Shown here: one piece after another, positions 7,495 to 16,493 of the stretch
Numbering within the stretch: position 1 is the stretch's first letter
Layout: the number at the start of each line of letters is the position of its first letter
DNA from: Caballeronia udeis
GTDB lineage: Bacteria; Pseudomonadota; Gammaproteobacteria; Burkholderiales; Burkholderiaceae
DNA: 40,393 nucleotides
Reading direction: 5' to 3'
Assembly: GCF_001544555.2 (NCBI RefSeq)
Contig: NZ_FCOK02000086.1
Coordinates: 1-40,393 of the forward strand
Translations under genes and position numbers: made by a program
The notes under the pieces: generated by a model
The model's input: only the letters and a program-made list of their open reading frames with translations
The model's database searches: none
Told to the model about the DNA's origin: nothing

Positions 7495-7657
7495 GTAACA
7501 ACGCCTGAGTAACAACGCCTGAGTAACAACGCCTGAGTAACAACGCCTGAGTAACAACGCCTGAGTAACAACGCCTGAGTAACAACGCCTGAGTAACAAC
7601 GCCTGAGTAACAACGCCTGAGTAACAACACCTGAGTAGCAACACCTGAGTAGTAACA
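7490..7657. repeat. 14-bp tandem array, 12 copies
   Basis: The unit CCTGAGTAACAACG occurs in nine perfect copies (7490-7615), followed by three with one, two and three substitutions (7616, 7630, 7644), each keeping the previous change. The array starts at the last codons of glxD, whose TGA stop is in unit 1, and ends at the base before the stop codon of the convergent LysR gene. On the plus strand the units carry stops in all frames; the minus strand is fully open and would read a 14-residue repeat (LLLRRCYSGVVTQA). No dyad symmetry is visible. Spacers are absent, so it is not a CRISPR array. Confidence 0.95.
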
Positions 7658-8563
7658 TCAGTCCAGGCACGTTGGATCCTGAATCGCTGTGATCAGCAGT
7701 TCGAGAAGCGCGGCCACGGCCTTGGGCAGCGTACGCCCGGCCATGGTCTGAACCTGGAGTGTCCGCTGGTGCAGTTCAGTGTTGCTGATGGGCACGATCG
7801 CCAGGTTGTCCGGCTTGAGGCGGCTGCGCACGGTCAGGTAACCGACCAGCGTAACCGCCTTCGTTTGTTGCACGAAGCTCTGCAGTGCGCTGCCGTAGTT
7901 GCTTACGAACACGGGCTCGAAGCTCAGGCCTTCAAGGCTGCAGGCGATATCGAATAATTGTCTGACGGTCACGCCTTCGTCGAATATCGCCAGCGGCCAG
8001 GATTTCAAATCGGCTAACGAGACGGAGGACTGCTGCGCCAACGGATGGTCCTGGCCGACCAGTGCGAAGATGGGCGCCCGATGCGCGTAATGCACGCTGA
8101 CGTCCTTTTCCGGCGCAACGCTGAAGCACACGGCAATGTCCGCGGTGCCGTCACGCACCCGCTGCGTGGCTTCGGTCGGCGTGTCCACATCGAGTTGAAA
8201 ATGCGCCGCCGGCCAGGTCTTCAGGAAGTGGGCGAAAACTTGCGGCAGGAAATCCCGGGCAACGCCTTCGGAACTCGACACGCGAATCGTCGCGCGACGG
8301 TCCGTCGTCAAGCCGCGAATCTCTTCGGTGACCCGATCCTGCTCCATCAGGCTGCGATGCGCATGCGCGGCCAGGAGGCGTCCCGCCTCGCTCAGCACCA
8401 TGCCTCGCGGCCGCCGCTCGAACAGCGGTACACCCATCTCGTCCTCCAGCTTTGCAATCTGCCGGCTCAGCGCCGACACGGCCACGAACAGACGCTCGGA
8501 CGCCTTGCTTAGCGATCCGCTTCGGGCGACTTCCAGAAAATAACGCAGCGCGGTGGTTTGCAT
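7658..8563 (-). CDS. LysR-family transcriptional regulator
   Basis: A 301-residue LysR-type regulator. Residues 1-60 form the winged helix-turn-helix (LRYFLEVARSGSLSKASERLFVAVSALSRQIAKLEDEMG, then LFERRPRGMVLSEAG); residues 90-295 form the periplasmic-binding-like effector domain. The start at 8563 follows GAGG by about 8 bp. It is divergent from the M20 peptidase operon 150 bp away, and the classical LysR arrangement implies it regulates that operon. A perfect LysR-type dyad lies 20 bp upstream of its start. Its stop codon abuts the 14-bp tandem array. Confidence 0.9.
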   Translation of the reverse strand: MQTTALRYFLEVARSGSLSKASERLFVAVSALSRQIAKLEDEMGVPLFERRPRGMVLSEAGRLLAAHAHRSLMEQDRVTEEIRGLTTDRRATIRVSSSEGVARDFLPQVFAHFLKTWPAAHFQLDVDTPTEATQRVRDGTADIAVCFSVAPEKDVSVHYAHRAPIFALVGQDHPLAQQSSVSLADLKSWPLAIFDEGVTVRQLFDIACSLEGLSFEPVFVSNYGSALQSFVQQTKAVTLVGYLTVRSRLKPDNLAIVPISNTELHQRTLQVQTMAGRTLPKAVAALLELLITAIQDPTCLD

Positions 8564-8583
8564 GACATGGCCTCATTGGAGCT

Positions 8584-8598
8584 TTGCCGTTTCGGCAA
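8584..8598. promoter_or_regulatory. LysR-type binding dyad TTGCCG-TTT-CGGCAA
   Basis: A perfect 6-3-6 inverted repeat contains the T-N11-A pattern of LysR boxes (T8585 to A8597). It lies in the 150-bp divergent region, 20 bp from the LysR start and 115 bp from the M20 gene, where an autoregulatory recognition site is expected. A TTGTCA (8615-8620) downstream could be a -35 element, but no good -10 follows at 17 bp. Confidence 0.5.
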
Positions 8599-8713
8599 CG
8601 CACTCTGCCAAATATTGTCATTGTCCATAAATATCGGCGGTATCAAGATCGCGTCATCGATTTCCCGGACCAGAAGACCCTACGCCTTTGGCGTGCTTCA
8701 TCGGAGACCAGAA

Positions 8714-10120
8714 GTGACACGCGAGTCCGCTATTCAAGCTGCAGCCGGTCTGTACGATTCCGGCGTTTTTCTCGAAGACCTGCGTCGCCGCGTGGCAATG
8801 CGCACCGAAAGCCAGGAGCCGGAAAGCGGCCCCTTGCTGAGCGCGTATCTCAGCGAGGAGATCACGCCTCTCCTGGCCGAACTCGGTTTCACCTTCCGGC
8901 TCGTCGACAATCCCGCCAAGGGCGCAGGGCCGTTCCTGGTCGCTCATCGTCATGAAAGCGATGATGTGCCGACGGTCCTGACCTACGGGCATGGCGACGT
9001 CGTGCGGGGCTACGACGCGCAGTGGCGCGACGGCATGTCGCCGTGGCAGGTCACCGTTGCCGGCGATCACTGGTACGGACGCGGCACCGCCGACAACAAG
9101 GGCCAGCACAGCATCAACCTGGCCGCGCTCAAGGCCGTGCTCGGCGCGCGGGGCGGACGGCTCGGCTTCAACCTGAAGCTGCTGGTGGAAACCGGCGAAG
9201 AGGTCGGCTCGCCGGGCCTGCATGCGGTGTGCGAGATGCTTCGCGACGAATTGAGCGCCGACGTATTGATTGCCTCCGATGGCCCGCGCCTGGGCGCCGC
9301 GCACCCGACAGTCTTTCTCGGTTCCCGAGGCGTGGTGAATTTCAAGCTCGATGTGAACCTGCGTGAAGGCGGCCATCATTCGGGCAACTGGGGCGGCTTG
9401 CTGCGCAATCCGGCCGTGGTGCTGGCGAGCGCGATTGCGTCGATGGTCGATGCCAACGGGCGCATCCTGGTTGAAGGCCTCAGGCCGCCCGAAGTGCCGC
9501 AAGCGGTGCGGCGCGCGCTGGAGGGCATTACCGTCGGCGGCAATCCGGGCGAACCGGAAGTCGACACCGGTTATGGCGAACCCGGCCTCACGCCGGCTGA
9601 ACGTGTATTCGGCTGGAACAACATGGAGGTGCTGGCGTTCCGGACCGGCAATCCCGAGAAGCCGGTCAATGCAATCCCGCCGCACGCATTCGCGTACATG
9701 CAGATCCGCTTCGTGGTCGGAACGGACTGGAAAAACCTCGAGCAGATCGTGCGTCGCCATCTGGATGAACGAGGCTTCGAGAGGGTCAGCGTCGAGGTCG
9801 ACCGGGGTACGCCCGCCACGCGCGTGGACCCCGACAACGCCTGGGTGCAATGGGCCGTGCGCTCGCTTAAGCAGACCACCGGCCGGGCGCCCGTGCTCCT
9901 GCCGAACCTGGGAGGCACGCTGCCCAATGATGTCTTCTCGGACATCCTCGGCATGCCCACGCTATGGGTGCCGCATTCGTATCCAGGCTGCTCGCAGCAC
10001 GCACCCAACGAGCATTTGCTTGGAAGTGTCGTGCGTGAGGGGCTGTGCATCATGGCCGGGCTGTTCTGGGACCTGGGCGAATCTGACCACCCCGGCTTCG
10101 TGCGGAGGAGCGCCCGATGA
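8714..10120 (+). CDS. M20-family metallopeptidase/amidohydrolase
   Basis: A 468-residue zinc peptidase of the M20 (ArgE/DapE/CPG2) family, which cleaves dipeptides or N-acyl amino acids in the cytoplasm. Expected metal and catalytic residues are present: GHGDVV (His93, Asp95), GTADNKG (Asp127, bridging), ETGEEVGS (Glu162 catalytic base, Glu163) and ASDGPR. A GTG start at 8714 is chosen since GGAG stands 7 bp upstream and the N-terminus then matches the family; the frame stays open back to 8558 but those residues look non-coding. It overlaps the transporter gene by 4 bp. Substrate unknown; a small peptide or N-acyl compound taken up by the neighbouring transporter is likely. Confidence 0.85.
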   Translation: MTRESAIQAAAGLYDSGVFLEDLRRRVAMRTESQEPESGPLLSAYLSEEITPLLAELGFTFRLVDNPAKGAGPFLVAHRHESDDVPTVLTYGHGDVVRGYDAQWRDGMSPWQVTVAGDHWYGRGTADNKGQHSINLAALKAVLGARGGRLGFNLKLLVETGEEVGSPGLHAVCEMLRDELSADVLIASDGPRLGAAHPTVFLGSRGVVNFKLDVNLREGGHHSGNWGGLLRNPAVVLASAIASMVDANGRILVEGLRPPEVPQAVRRALEGITVGGNPGEPEVDTGYGEPGLTPAERVFGWNNMEVLAFRTGNPEKPVNAIPPHAFAYMQIRFVVGTDWKNLEQIVRRHLDERGFERVSVEVDRGTPATRVDPDNAWVQWAVRSLKQTTGRAPVLLPNLGGTLPNDVFSDILGMPTLWVPHSYPGCSQHAPNEHLLGSVVREGLCIMAGLFWDLGESDHPGFVRRSAR

Positions 10121-11403
10121 GCACCGACTCCGCCGCCGCCGTTTTGCCCACAACACGACGACATGCCAGCATTTACAAGCTGATTGTCGCGACATCCATT
10201 GGCAATGCGCTCGAGTTCTACGATCTCGTGGTCTATGGCTATTTTGCATCGACGTTATCGAAACTGTTCTTTCCGACCACCGATAAAACCGTGTCGCTGC
10301 TGCTGACGCTCGGCACCTTTGCGCTCTCATATCTTGCGCGCCCGGTCGGCGCGTTCGTGCTGGGATCGTACAGCGACCGCAAAGGCCGCAAGGCGTCACT
10401 AACGCTTTCCATCGCCATGATGACGCTCGGGACCGGCATGGTCGCGCTGATGCCCGGCTACGCGACCATTGGTCTCCTTGCGCCCATCGGCATCTTCGCG
10501 TCGAGGCTGTTGCAGGGATTTTCGGCGGGCGGCGAGTTCGGCAGTTCCACGGCTTTCCTCACCGAGCACGCGCCCGCGCGCAGCGGTTTCATGGCGAGCT
10601 GGCAGTTCGCGAGCCAGGGCGCGAGCGTACTGGTTGCATCGGCGTTCGGCGCGGTGCTGACGAGTACGCTTACACCGGCGCAACTCGAAGGCTGGGGCTG
10701 GCGTATTCCATTTTTGTTCGGCATCCTGATCGGTCCGGTGGGTTGGTATATCCGCCGTCATGTCGATGAAACCCCGGAGTTCGAACGCACGGAACGTTCC
10801 GCTTCGCCCATTCGCGAAGTGATGACCACGCAGAAGGAACGGATGCTGGTGTGTATCGGTTCACTCGTGCTGACGACCACGGCGAACTACATGCTGCTCT
10901 ACATGCCGACGTACGCAAGCAGGCAGCTTGGGCTTGCGCCTTCGTATGGATTTATCGCGACGCTGGCGGCGGGTTTTATCGTGATGGTGCTGACGCCGAT
11001 GGTCGGCCACTGGTCGGATAAAGTGGGCCGCACCCGTATCATGCTCGGCGCGGGCTCGGTATTCTTCGTGACCATTTATCCGGCGTTCATGTTCATGAAT
11101 GCGCATCCGTCGCTGCTGACGTTGCTTGCCGCGGTCATCTGGGTCGCGGTACTGAAAGCCGTCTATTTCGCCCCCATTCCCGCGTTGATGTCGGACCTGT
11201 TTCCGGTTCGCACACGCACCACCGGCATGGCGGTCGGCTACAACGTGGGCACGACGGTCTTCGGCGGTTTCACGCCGCTTGCGGTGGCTTCGCTGATTGC
11301 GGTCACCGGCAATAACCTGGCGCCCGGCCTCTATCTGATGCTCGCGGCCATCATCAGTCTCTTCACGCTGCTGTGGGCGCGAACGCGCCTGAAAGTGCAT
11401 TGA
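10117..11403 (+). CDS. MFS transporter, metabolite:H+ symporter (MHS) family
   Basis: A 428-residue inner-membrane transporter with about 12 hydrophobic segments. ATSIGNALEFYDLVVYGYFAS in helix 1, GSYSDRKGRKASL in loop 2-3 and GHWSDKVGRTRIM in loop 8-9 are typical of the MHS group (citrate, shikimate, proline/betaine and dicarboxylate proton symporters). The start ATG overlaps the stop of the M20 gene (ATGA), so the two are translationally coupled. It probably imports the substrate for the M20 peptidase and the serine hydrolase that follows at 24 bp. Substrate cannot be read from the sequence; an organic acid or zwitterion is likely. Confidence 0.85.
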   Translation: MSTDSAAAVLPTTRRHASIYKLIVATSIGNALEFYDLVVYGYFASTLSKLFFPTTDKTVSLLLTLGTFALSYLARPVGAFVLGSYSDRKGRKASLTLSIAMMTLGTGMVALMPGYATIGLLAPIGIFASRLLQGFSAGGEFGSSTAFLTEHAPARSGFMASWQFASQGASVLVASAFGAVLTSTLTPAQLEGWGWRIPFLFGILIGPVGWYIRRHVDETPEFERTERSASPIREVMTTQKERMLVCIGSLVLTTTANYMLLYMPTYASRQLGLAPSYGFIATLAAGFIVMVLTPMVGHWSDKVGRTRIMLGAGSVFFVTIYPAFMFMNAHPSLLTLLAAVIWVAVLKAVYFAPIPALMSDLFPVRTRTTGMAVGYNVGTTVFGGFTPLAVASLIAVTGNNLAPGLYLMLAAIISLFTLLWARTRLKVH

Positions 11404-11427
11404 ACCGTTGGATGAAATTTTCTGGAC

Positions 11428-12492
11428 ATGACCGATATGAAGGATTTGCAGCAAGCCATACAGTTCGCGATAGATCATGAATCGCTGTGGGACCGCAATG
11501 TCGACGGCGCCTGGGGCGTGCATGTGAACGACCCGCCGCCGTGGAACCGGCTGCTGGGCCCGGTGCACGATCGCGGTCCCGTTTCCGGTGCGATTTCCGT
11601 CGATGGCAAGGTGCTCACGACCTGGGGAGAACCGGATCGGGCCGACCTGACGTTCAGCATCGCCAAGACCTACCTTGCCTTGCTGGCGGGCGTGGCGTTC
11701 GACCGCGGCTTGCTGCCGGACGTGAGCGAGCCGGTGCATATACGCGTACCGGGTATTGGCTTCGATGATGAGCACAACGCCCGCATCACCTGGGCGCATC
11801 TGCTTCAGCAGACGAGCGAATGGCGAGGCGAGTGCTTTGGATTGTCAGACCAGGCGGACCATTTTCGTGCAGTGACCTTCGGCCGTGCGCCCGATGGCAA
11901 GAAGGGTGACCTGCGGCAAGTGCAGGCGCCCGGCACGTATTGGGAATACAACGACGTCCGCATCAACCTGTTCTCGCTGGCGCTGCTGCATTTGTTCGGC
12001 CGGCCGCTGCCGGAGGTGTTTCGCGAGGCAATCATGCAGCCGCTTGGCGCCAGTGAAGACTGGCAATGGGTGGGATATGACAATGCCTGGATCGAACTCA
12101 ACGGGCAGCGCATGCAATCGGTGCCGGGCGGGACGCACTGGGGTGGCGGACTGTCGATCAGCGCGAACGATCAACTCAAGGTCGCGCGTCTTTTTATCGA
12201 TGACGGGCTGGTGAACGGGCGCCGGATCATCTCGCGTGAATGGCTCGCGCGCATGCGAACGCCTTGCGCGCTTGCGCCGTACTACGGTTATCTCGTGTGG
12301 CTCAATCATGAGCGCCGCGTGTTTCCGAGCGTGCCGGCGTCGAGCTATTTTGCAATTGGCGCGGGCAGTTCGTTCACCTGGATCGAACCTGAACGAAAGA
12401 TGGCGGTGGTGGTCCGCTGGCTGAATTCCGCTCACGCCGACGAGTTTTTCGGACTGGTGTTGAAAGGCGTGGATGAGGTCGTGGGGCGTTGA
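11428..12492 (+). CDS. Serine hydrolase, beta-lactamase/penicillin-binding-protein-like family
   Basis: A 354-residue member of the class C beta-lactamase fold family (esterases, D-aminopeptidases, 6-aminohexanoate-dimer hydrolase). The SxxK nucleophile motif is SIAK (Ser77, Lys80), followed by a WEYNDV segment with Tyr174 in the place of the second-motif tyrosine; the third motif appears as HWGGGLS instead of KTG. No signal peptide is present, so it acts in the cytoplasm and is not a secreted beta-lactamase. It is the last gene of the M20-transporter operon and likely hydrolyses an amide or ester related to the imported compound. An ATG at 11437 is an alternative start. Confidence 0.8.
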   Translation: MTDMKDLQQAIQFAIDHESLWDRNVDGAWGVHVNDPPPWNRLLGPVHDRGPVSGAISVDGKVLTTWGEPDRADLTFSIAKTYLALLAGVAFDRGLLPDVSEPVHIRVPGIGFDDEHNARITWAHLLQQTSEWRGECFGLSDQADHFRAVTFGRAPDGKKGDLRQVQAPGTYWEYNDVRINLFSLALLHLFGRPLPEVFREAIMQPLGASEDWQWVGYDNAWIELNGQRMQSVPGGTHWGGGLSISANDQLKVARLFIDDGLVNGRRIISREWLARMRTPCALAPYYGYLVWLNHERRVFPSVPASSYFAIGAGSSFTWIEPERKMAVVVRWLNSAHADEFFGLVLKGVDEVVGR

Positions 12493-12515
12493 ACAACTAG
12501 CGATCATGGCGAAGG

Positions 12516-12546
12516 GCAACGAGCGATCCGGGAAGATCGCCGTTGC
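12516..12546. terminator. Hairpin between convergent genes, likely bidirectional terminator
   Basis: GCAACG-A-GCGATC pairs with GATCGC-CGTTGC: a 12-bp stem with one bulged A and a 6-nt loop (12529-12534). It lies 24 bp past the serine hydrolase stop and 36 bp past the stop of the convergent gene at 12582-13385. No long U-tract follows on either side. Confidence 0.45.
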
Positions 12547-12581
12547 TCCTTGCTTCAACTCAGCTCGCAACCCAGCTTATT

Positions 12582-13385
12582 TCAAGGCTTCGCGTCCTCT
12601 GCTGCTGGATCCTTGGGTGGAGCAAAGCGGCTCTGTATGGCGACAAGCTGGTCATCGGTAGTCGCCACCAGCCACAGACGTGCGTGCTGCACGATCAGGC
12701 GGTTGTGATCCTTCAACGGACCCATGGCGCTGGCAGCTTTCCATACCACCGGGCCAATCTTGCTTTTTCTGCCCGATGGCGCGCCTACCAGCAGGCAGTA
12801 AGGTCCCAGCGGAAGAGAGACGTAGGGAAGTCCCGGGTTGGTACGTGTGCGCCAGTCGATGAAAGGCGTCTCGCTGATCAGCAGCGGCGTGGGCAATCCG
12901 TACAGCACACTGAAATCGTATAGCGCCAGTTGTTCGCGCATGCCGACATAAATGCGCCGGATGTCGTCGACAACCGCCGCGCGGATTTCGTCGTCGAACA
13001 TGGCCTCTTCTGCATAGCGCGCCGTTGCCTCGCGAGCCTCCAGTTGATATGCGCTGTAGAGGCCGAGTTCCACACAGTCCTGCACTGCGCGCTGGACCTC
13101 CGCGACGGAACCGGCGTCCTCCGGCGTGCCTGACTGCGCAGCCCGCAGAAACCGCGCAAGTCCCGCGTCAAGGATCGCCGGGCTCTCCGCAGACACACCG
13201 GTTTCAGCGTTCTTATCGAGGGGCACGTAGATATATTGCTCGGCTGCGAAATGCGATTTCTTGCCTTCGTCAAACTTGATTTCGCCATCAGTGCAGTCCA
13301 GATAGCGAGTCCCAATTCGACCATGTTCCCAAACCCAGTTCTTAAGGAACGGGCGGAGTGGATGCAGTTTGTCTTGTTCGGCCAT
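12582..13385 (-). CDS. DUF4238-like protein of unknown function
   Basis: A 267-residue soluble protein starting MAEQDKLHPLRPFLKNW. The start at 13385 is fixed by GGAGG 6 bp upstream. The layout resembles DUF4238 proteins: an early segment with HFAAEQYIYVPLDKNAE, an acidic helical middle, then PFIDWRTRTNPGLPYVSLPLGPYCLLVGAP, like the 'present threat/PLSP' region of that family. The match is by memory of pattern only and no function is known. No signal peptide, membrane segment or catalytic motif is recognised. It is flanked by terminator-like hairpins on both sides, so it is probably transcribed alone. Confidence 0.6.
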   Translation of the reverse strand: MAEQDKLHPLRPFLKNWVWEHGRIGTRYLDCTDGEIKFDEGKKSHFAAEQYIYVPLDKNAETGVSAESPAILDAGLARFLRAAQSGTPEDAGSVAEVQRAVQDCVELGLYSAYQLEAREATARYAEEAMFDDEIRAAVVDDIRRIYVGMREQLALYDFSVLYGLPTPLLISETPFIDWRTRTNPGLPYVSLPLGPYCLLVGAPSGRKSKIGPVVWKAASAMGPLKDHNRLIVQHARLWLVATTDDQLVAIQSRFAPPKDPAAEDAKP

Positions 13386-13473
13386 TGAAACCTCCAGGGA
13401 GGCCAGTATAGTTCCAAGTCGCCGATTGTCCATCGAGAAGCCGGGTGGCCGGAGCGCTTGCCTGCCAATCAAC

Positions 13474-13511
13474 AAAAGTGCAGGGCGGACTTATGCCGAA
13501 AGTCCGCCTGC
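13474..13511 (-). terminator. Intrinsic terminator of the GGDEF/EAL gene
   Basis: On the minus strand GCAGGCGGACTT pairs with AAGTCCGC-C-CTGC (one bulge) around a 7-nt loop, followed by ACTTTTGTT. The stem overlaps the stop codon of the gene at 13491-16493. Confidence 0.6.
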
Positions 13512-16493
13512 ATGTTCGGTGCACGGTTCGTCGCGCTGAGGGACAACGCAGGAATGACCCGCCGCACCCTCCCCAACGTTCGGCCATACCAGCACCTCGA
13601 ATTGATCAGGCGCAACCGGTTCGGAATACAAGAAACCTTGGGCAAAATCACACCCCACGGAGATGAGGAAATCACGTTGCTCGATTGTCTCCACCCCTTC
13701 CGCAATGACCTGTAATCCCAGTTTGTGTGCGAGCACGACCATTGCTTCGCAAAGCGCCTGATTGTCCGCGTCGAAGGAGAGGTTCTGGACGAATGAACGG
13801 TCGATCTTGAGGTAGTCAATGTCGAAGCGCTTGAGATAGGCGAGGGACGAATAACCCGTCCCGAAGTCGTCGATCGAGATCCGGATCCCCGCATCGCGGA
13901 AGGTCAGGAGTTTCTCGTTCAATCCGGCGTCCAGTAACAAGCCCTCGGTTATTTCAACCGCAACACTCTCCCCGGGCATGCCTTCCCGAATGAGATAGTC
14001 GGACCATTGGGTGCAAACCATGCTGTCCTGACGAATCTGCACGGGAGACATGTTGACGCTGATCTGGAAAGACGGATGGAACCGGTTGCGCCATTGACGG
14101 ACCTGATGCACGGCCTGCTTGAACACCCAGTCGCTGATTGGAACAATCAGCCCGGTGTCTTCAGCCAATGGAATGAACTCCACCGGGCTGATCGTGCCGC
14201 GTTCGGGGTGCTGCCAGCGGATCAGTGCCTCGGCTTTGTAAATGTCGCCGGTCGCCAGATGAGCGATGGGCTGGTAATGGACCTCGAACTGGTCGCCATG
14301 CAGGGCGGCACGCAGATCGTTCATGAGACGCCGGCGATTTTCCGCCGCCACTTGCAAGTCAGGCGTGAAGTAGCTGAAACGGTTGCGCCCGGCGTTTTTG
14401 GCGGCGTACATGGCCTGGTCGGCGTTCTTGAAAAGAACATCAAGTTCGCTTGCGTCGTTGGGGTAAAGCGTGACGCCGGCGCTGGCGGAAATGAACGCCT
14501 CATCCGGGCCGAGCTTGAAGGGTTCGGCCAGCGTCGTGATGATGGTCTTCGCGATTCGCTCAATACTTTCGGTGTCGTCCAGATTGGACAGGATGACGGT
14601 GAACTCGTCACCGCCAAGACGAGCGACGGTGTCGGATTCGCGCACGCATGAAGTGATGCGGCGGGCAGCCTCGATCAGCAGGATGTCCCCTGTGTCGTGT
14701 CCGAGGGAGTCATTGACCTCCTTGAAGCGATCCAGGTCGATCAGCATCAACGCCATGGACCGTCCGGAACCATGTGACATCCTGGCTTCATGGTCGAGAC
14801 GCTCATGAAACATCTGACGGTTCGGAAGCTGGGTCAGCGCATCGAAATTGGCCTGTCTCCAGATGGTCGCCTCGAATGCCATCCGGTCCGATAAGTCACG
14901 ACCGATAGCCAGCACGGAGTTCACCTTGCCCGACCGGTCAATCTCCGGTGTCAGGCGGATATGAGCGCATTGTTCCTGTCCATCCTTGCTGGACCATCTC
15001 AACTCGAATTGCCCGCTTTTTCCGCTTGAGATGGCTTCGCTTATCTTCTTCTCATAGGTGAGGGCATTGGCGCCGCCGGGGATCTCCGAGGGCCGCTTGC
15101 CGAGCGATTCGCCGAGGCTGCGCCCCACCGACGCACAGAAGGCGGGATTGGCGTAGATGCGGCGGAGGTCGCGGCCGTAGCGGGTGATCGTGTCCGGCGA
15201 GTTCTCGATCAACGTTCGCGACTCCTGCTCCCTCGCGACGAGTTCTGCCGTTCGATTGACGACAGTCTGCTCGAGGGAGGCATTGATCTCGTTGATCTTC
15301 TGGATCTTCTGCCTGATCGCCGCACTCATTCTTTCAAAACGCTGCGCCAGCCTGCCTAGTTCATCCTTACCGCCTGCATCGCCGTGCGCTTCTGCAAGCA
15401 CCTCCGCCTCGGCTCCCGCGTCGTTACCTGTATCGTGCATCTTTCGCACGAGTTCTTTCAGCGGCGCCGATATGCTGTGTGAAATGAAGTAGGCCAGGAA
15501 GATGGAGAGCAGGAACCCCGAGATGCCGACCAGCACGATCTGGTTGCGCACGGACTGGGCTTCCGCCATCAGCTTCTTTTCCGGAACCGTGCTGACCACA
15601 AACCATGTCGTGCCGGGAATGCTGGTGTACGCGGCAAGATAACGCTCCCCGTGCTTGCCCTCGAAGTCGACGAAACCACCCGGCTCGTGTGGCGCGTTGC
15701 TTGCGATCTTTGCGATCAGGCCGGGTACGATTGTCCCGTCGGGGTTCGTGGAGGTGCCGTCGGCGCGGACAATCAGCTTCTTGTTGCTGGCATCGATAAC
15801 ACAGATTTCGGTTCCGCTCCCCAAGGCGACGTCATTGAAAATGGTCGAGAAATGTTCGGGGCGAATCACCAGGACCAGCGTGCCGATGCGCCGGTTGTTA
15901 CTCTTGCCTATGATGGCACGCACCATGCCGAGGTTTTGCTGGCCAACGCCGTTGTCGTAACTGCCCCAGTAAGGGCGGCCGTTCCGATCGGGAGCCAGCT
16001 CCACCAGGCCCATCACACCCCGGGTCAGTTGCGCGAACGCCTGGGTGTCCAGGATGCGGTTGTTCTTGTCGAGCAGGTATTTCTGGTTGATGAAATCAAC
16101 CGATCCGTAGTGCTCCAGGAGCAAGCGGGTCATATCCTGGTGCGCTTCGCTCTGTTCTTTTGCGCTGCCGTGCGCGACCCTTGTAAGTGCGCCCTGAACC
16201 TGATCGGAGAGTACAACCACGCTGCTTTCCGTCTCGATCTGCTCCATGAGCAACGAGATGTTCCTGGACACCTGCTTGACCATCTCCTTCGAGAATATCT
16301 CCGCCTTGTCCTTGATCGCTTCGGTCGACTCTGCATATGATATGTAGCCCGAAATAAGTATGGGTATCAGGGAAAGCAGAATGAATGCGGTGATCAGCCG
16401 GTAACGAATTTCGATCCGGCGCAGCAGATCCAGCGAGAGGTACGCGAACGCGCTTCTCAGCCTATTTAGCAACGCACCAATGAGTAAGCTCAT
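13491..16493 (-). CDS. Membrane Cache-HAMP-PAS-GGDEF-EAL protein (cyclic di-GMP turnover)
   Basis: A 1000-residue inner-membrane sensor. TM1 is at about residues 30-52 (YRLITAFILLSLIPILISGY), a periplasmic double-Cache-like domain spans about 55-315, TM2 about 322-345, then HAMP (to about 410), PAS (about 430-545), GGDEF (about 555-720) and EAL (about 730-985). GGDEF at 627-631 is intact with its RxxD inhibitory site (RESD) five residues before. EAL at 755-757, VEITEG, DDFGTGYSSLAYLKRF and IDRSFV indicate a catalytically competent phosphodiesterase domain. Both activities may therefore be present. Its ATG overlaps the stop of the upstream binding-protein lipoprotein gene (ATGA), which suggests that protein presents a ligand to the Cache domain. 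A terminator follows. Confidence 0.92.
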   Translation of the reverse strand: MSLLIGALLNRLRSAFAYLSLDLLRRIEIRYRLITAFILLSLIPILISGYISYAESTEAIKDKAEIFSKEMVKQVSRNISLLMEQIETESSVVVLSDQVQGALTRVAHGSAKEQSEAHQDMTRLLLEHYGSVDFINQKYLLDKNNRILDTQAFAQLTRGVMGLVELAPDRNGRPYWGSYDNGVGQQNLGMVRAIIGKSNNRRIGTLVLVIRPEHFSTIFNDVALGSGTEICVIDASNKKLIVRADGTSTNPDGTIVPGLIAKIASNAPHEPGGFVDFEGKHGERYLAAYTSIPGTTWFVVSTVPEKKLMAEAQSVRNQIVLVGISGFLLSIFLAYFISHSISAPLKELVRKMHDTGNDAGAEAEVLAEAHGDAGGKDELGRLAQRFERMSAAIRQKIQKINEINASLEQTVVNRTAELVAREQESRTLIENSPDTITRYGRDLRRIYANPAFCASVGRSLGESLGKRPSEIPGGANALTYEKKISEAISSGKSGQFELRWSSKDGQEQCAHIRLTPEIDRSGKVNSVLAIGRDLSDRMAFEATIWRQANFDALTQLPNRQMFHERLDHEARMSHGSGRSMALMLIDLDRFKEVNDSLGHDTGDILLIEAARRITSCVRESDTVARLGGDEFTVILSNLDDTESIERIAKTIITTLAEPFKLGPDEAFISASAGVTLYPNDASELDVLFKNADQAMYAAKNAGRNRFSYFTPDLQVAAENRRRLMNDLRAALHGDQFEVHYQPIAHLATGDIYKAEALIRWQHPERGTISPVEFIPLAEDTGLIVPISDWVFKQAVHQVRQWRNRFHPSFQISVNMSPVQIRQDSMVCTQWSDYLIREGMPGESVAVEITEGLLLDAGLNEKLLTFRDAGIRISIDDFGTGYSSLAYLKRFDIDYLKIDRSFVQNLSFDADNQALCEAMVVLAHKLGLQVIAEGVETIEQRDFLISVGCDFAQGFLYSEPVAPDQFEVLVWPNVGEGAAGHSCVVPQRDEPCTEHAGGLSA

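Noticed and set aside
7490..7657. CRISPR array
   Set aside because: Units are directly adjacent with no spacers, are only 14 bp and have no cas genes nearby.
7262..7670. Minus-strand open frames reading a 14-residue repeat (LLLRRCYSGVVTQA) across the tandem array
   Set aside because: The frame is open only because the 14-bp unit has no stop on that strand. It overlaps glxD and the end of lysR, has no ribosome site and no recognisable fold.
8654..9850. Long minus-strand frame (398 codons) opposite the M20 gene
   Set aside because: It is the shadow of a high-GC coding gene on the other strand; the plus-strand frame has full M20 motifs and this one has none. Similar shadows lie opposite glxB, the argH-like gene and the MFS gene.
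11428..12492. Antibiotic-resistance beta-lactamase
   Set aside because: The fold and SxxK motif are present, but there is no signal peptide and the KTG motif is replaced; a cytoplasmic amide or ester hydrolase fits the operon better.
12582..13385. Toxin or defence gene
   Set aside because: The unknown protein stands alone between terminators, with no partner gene or recognisable nuclease, protease or membrane motif.
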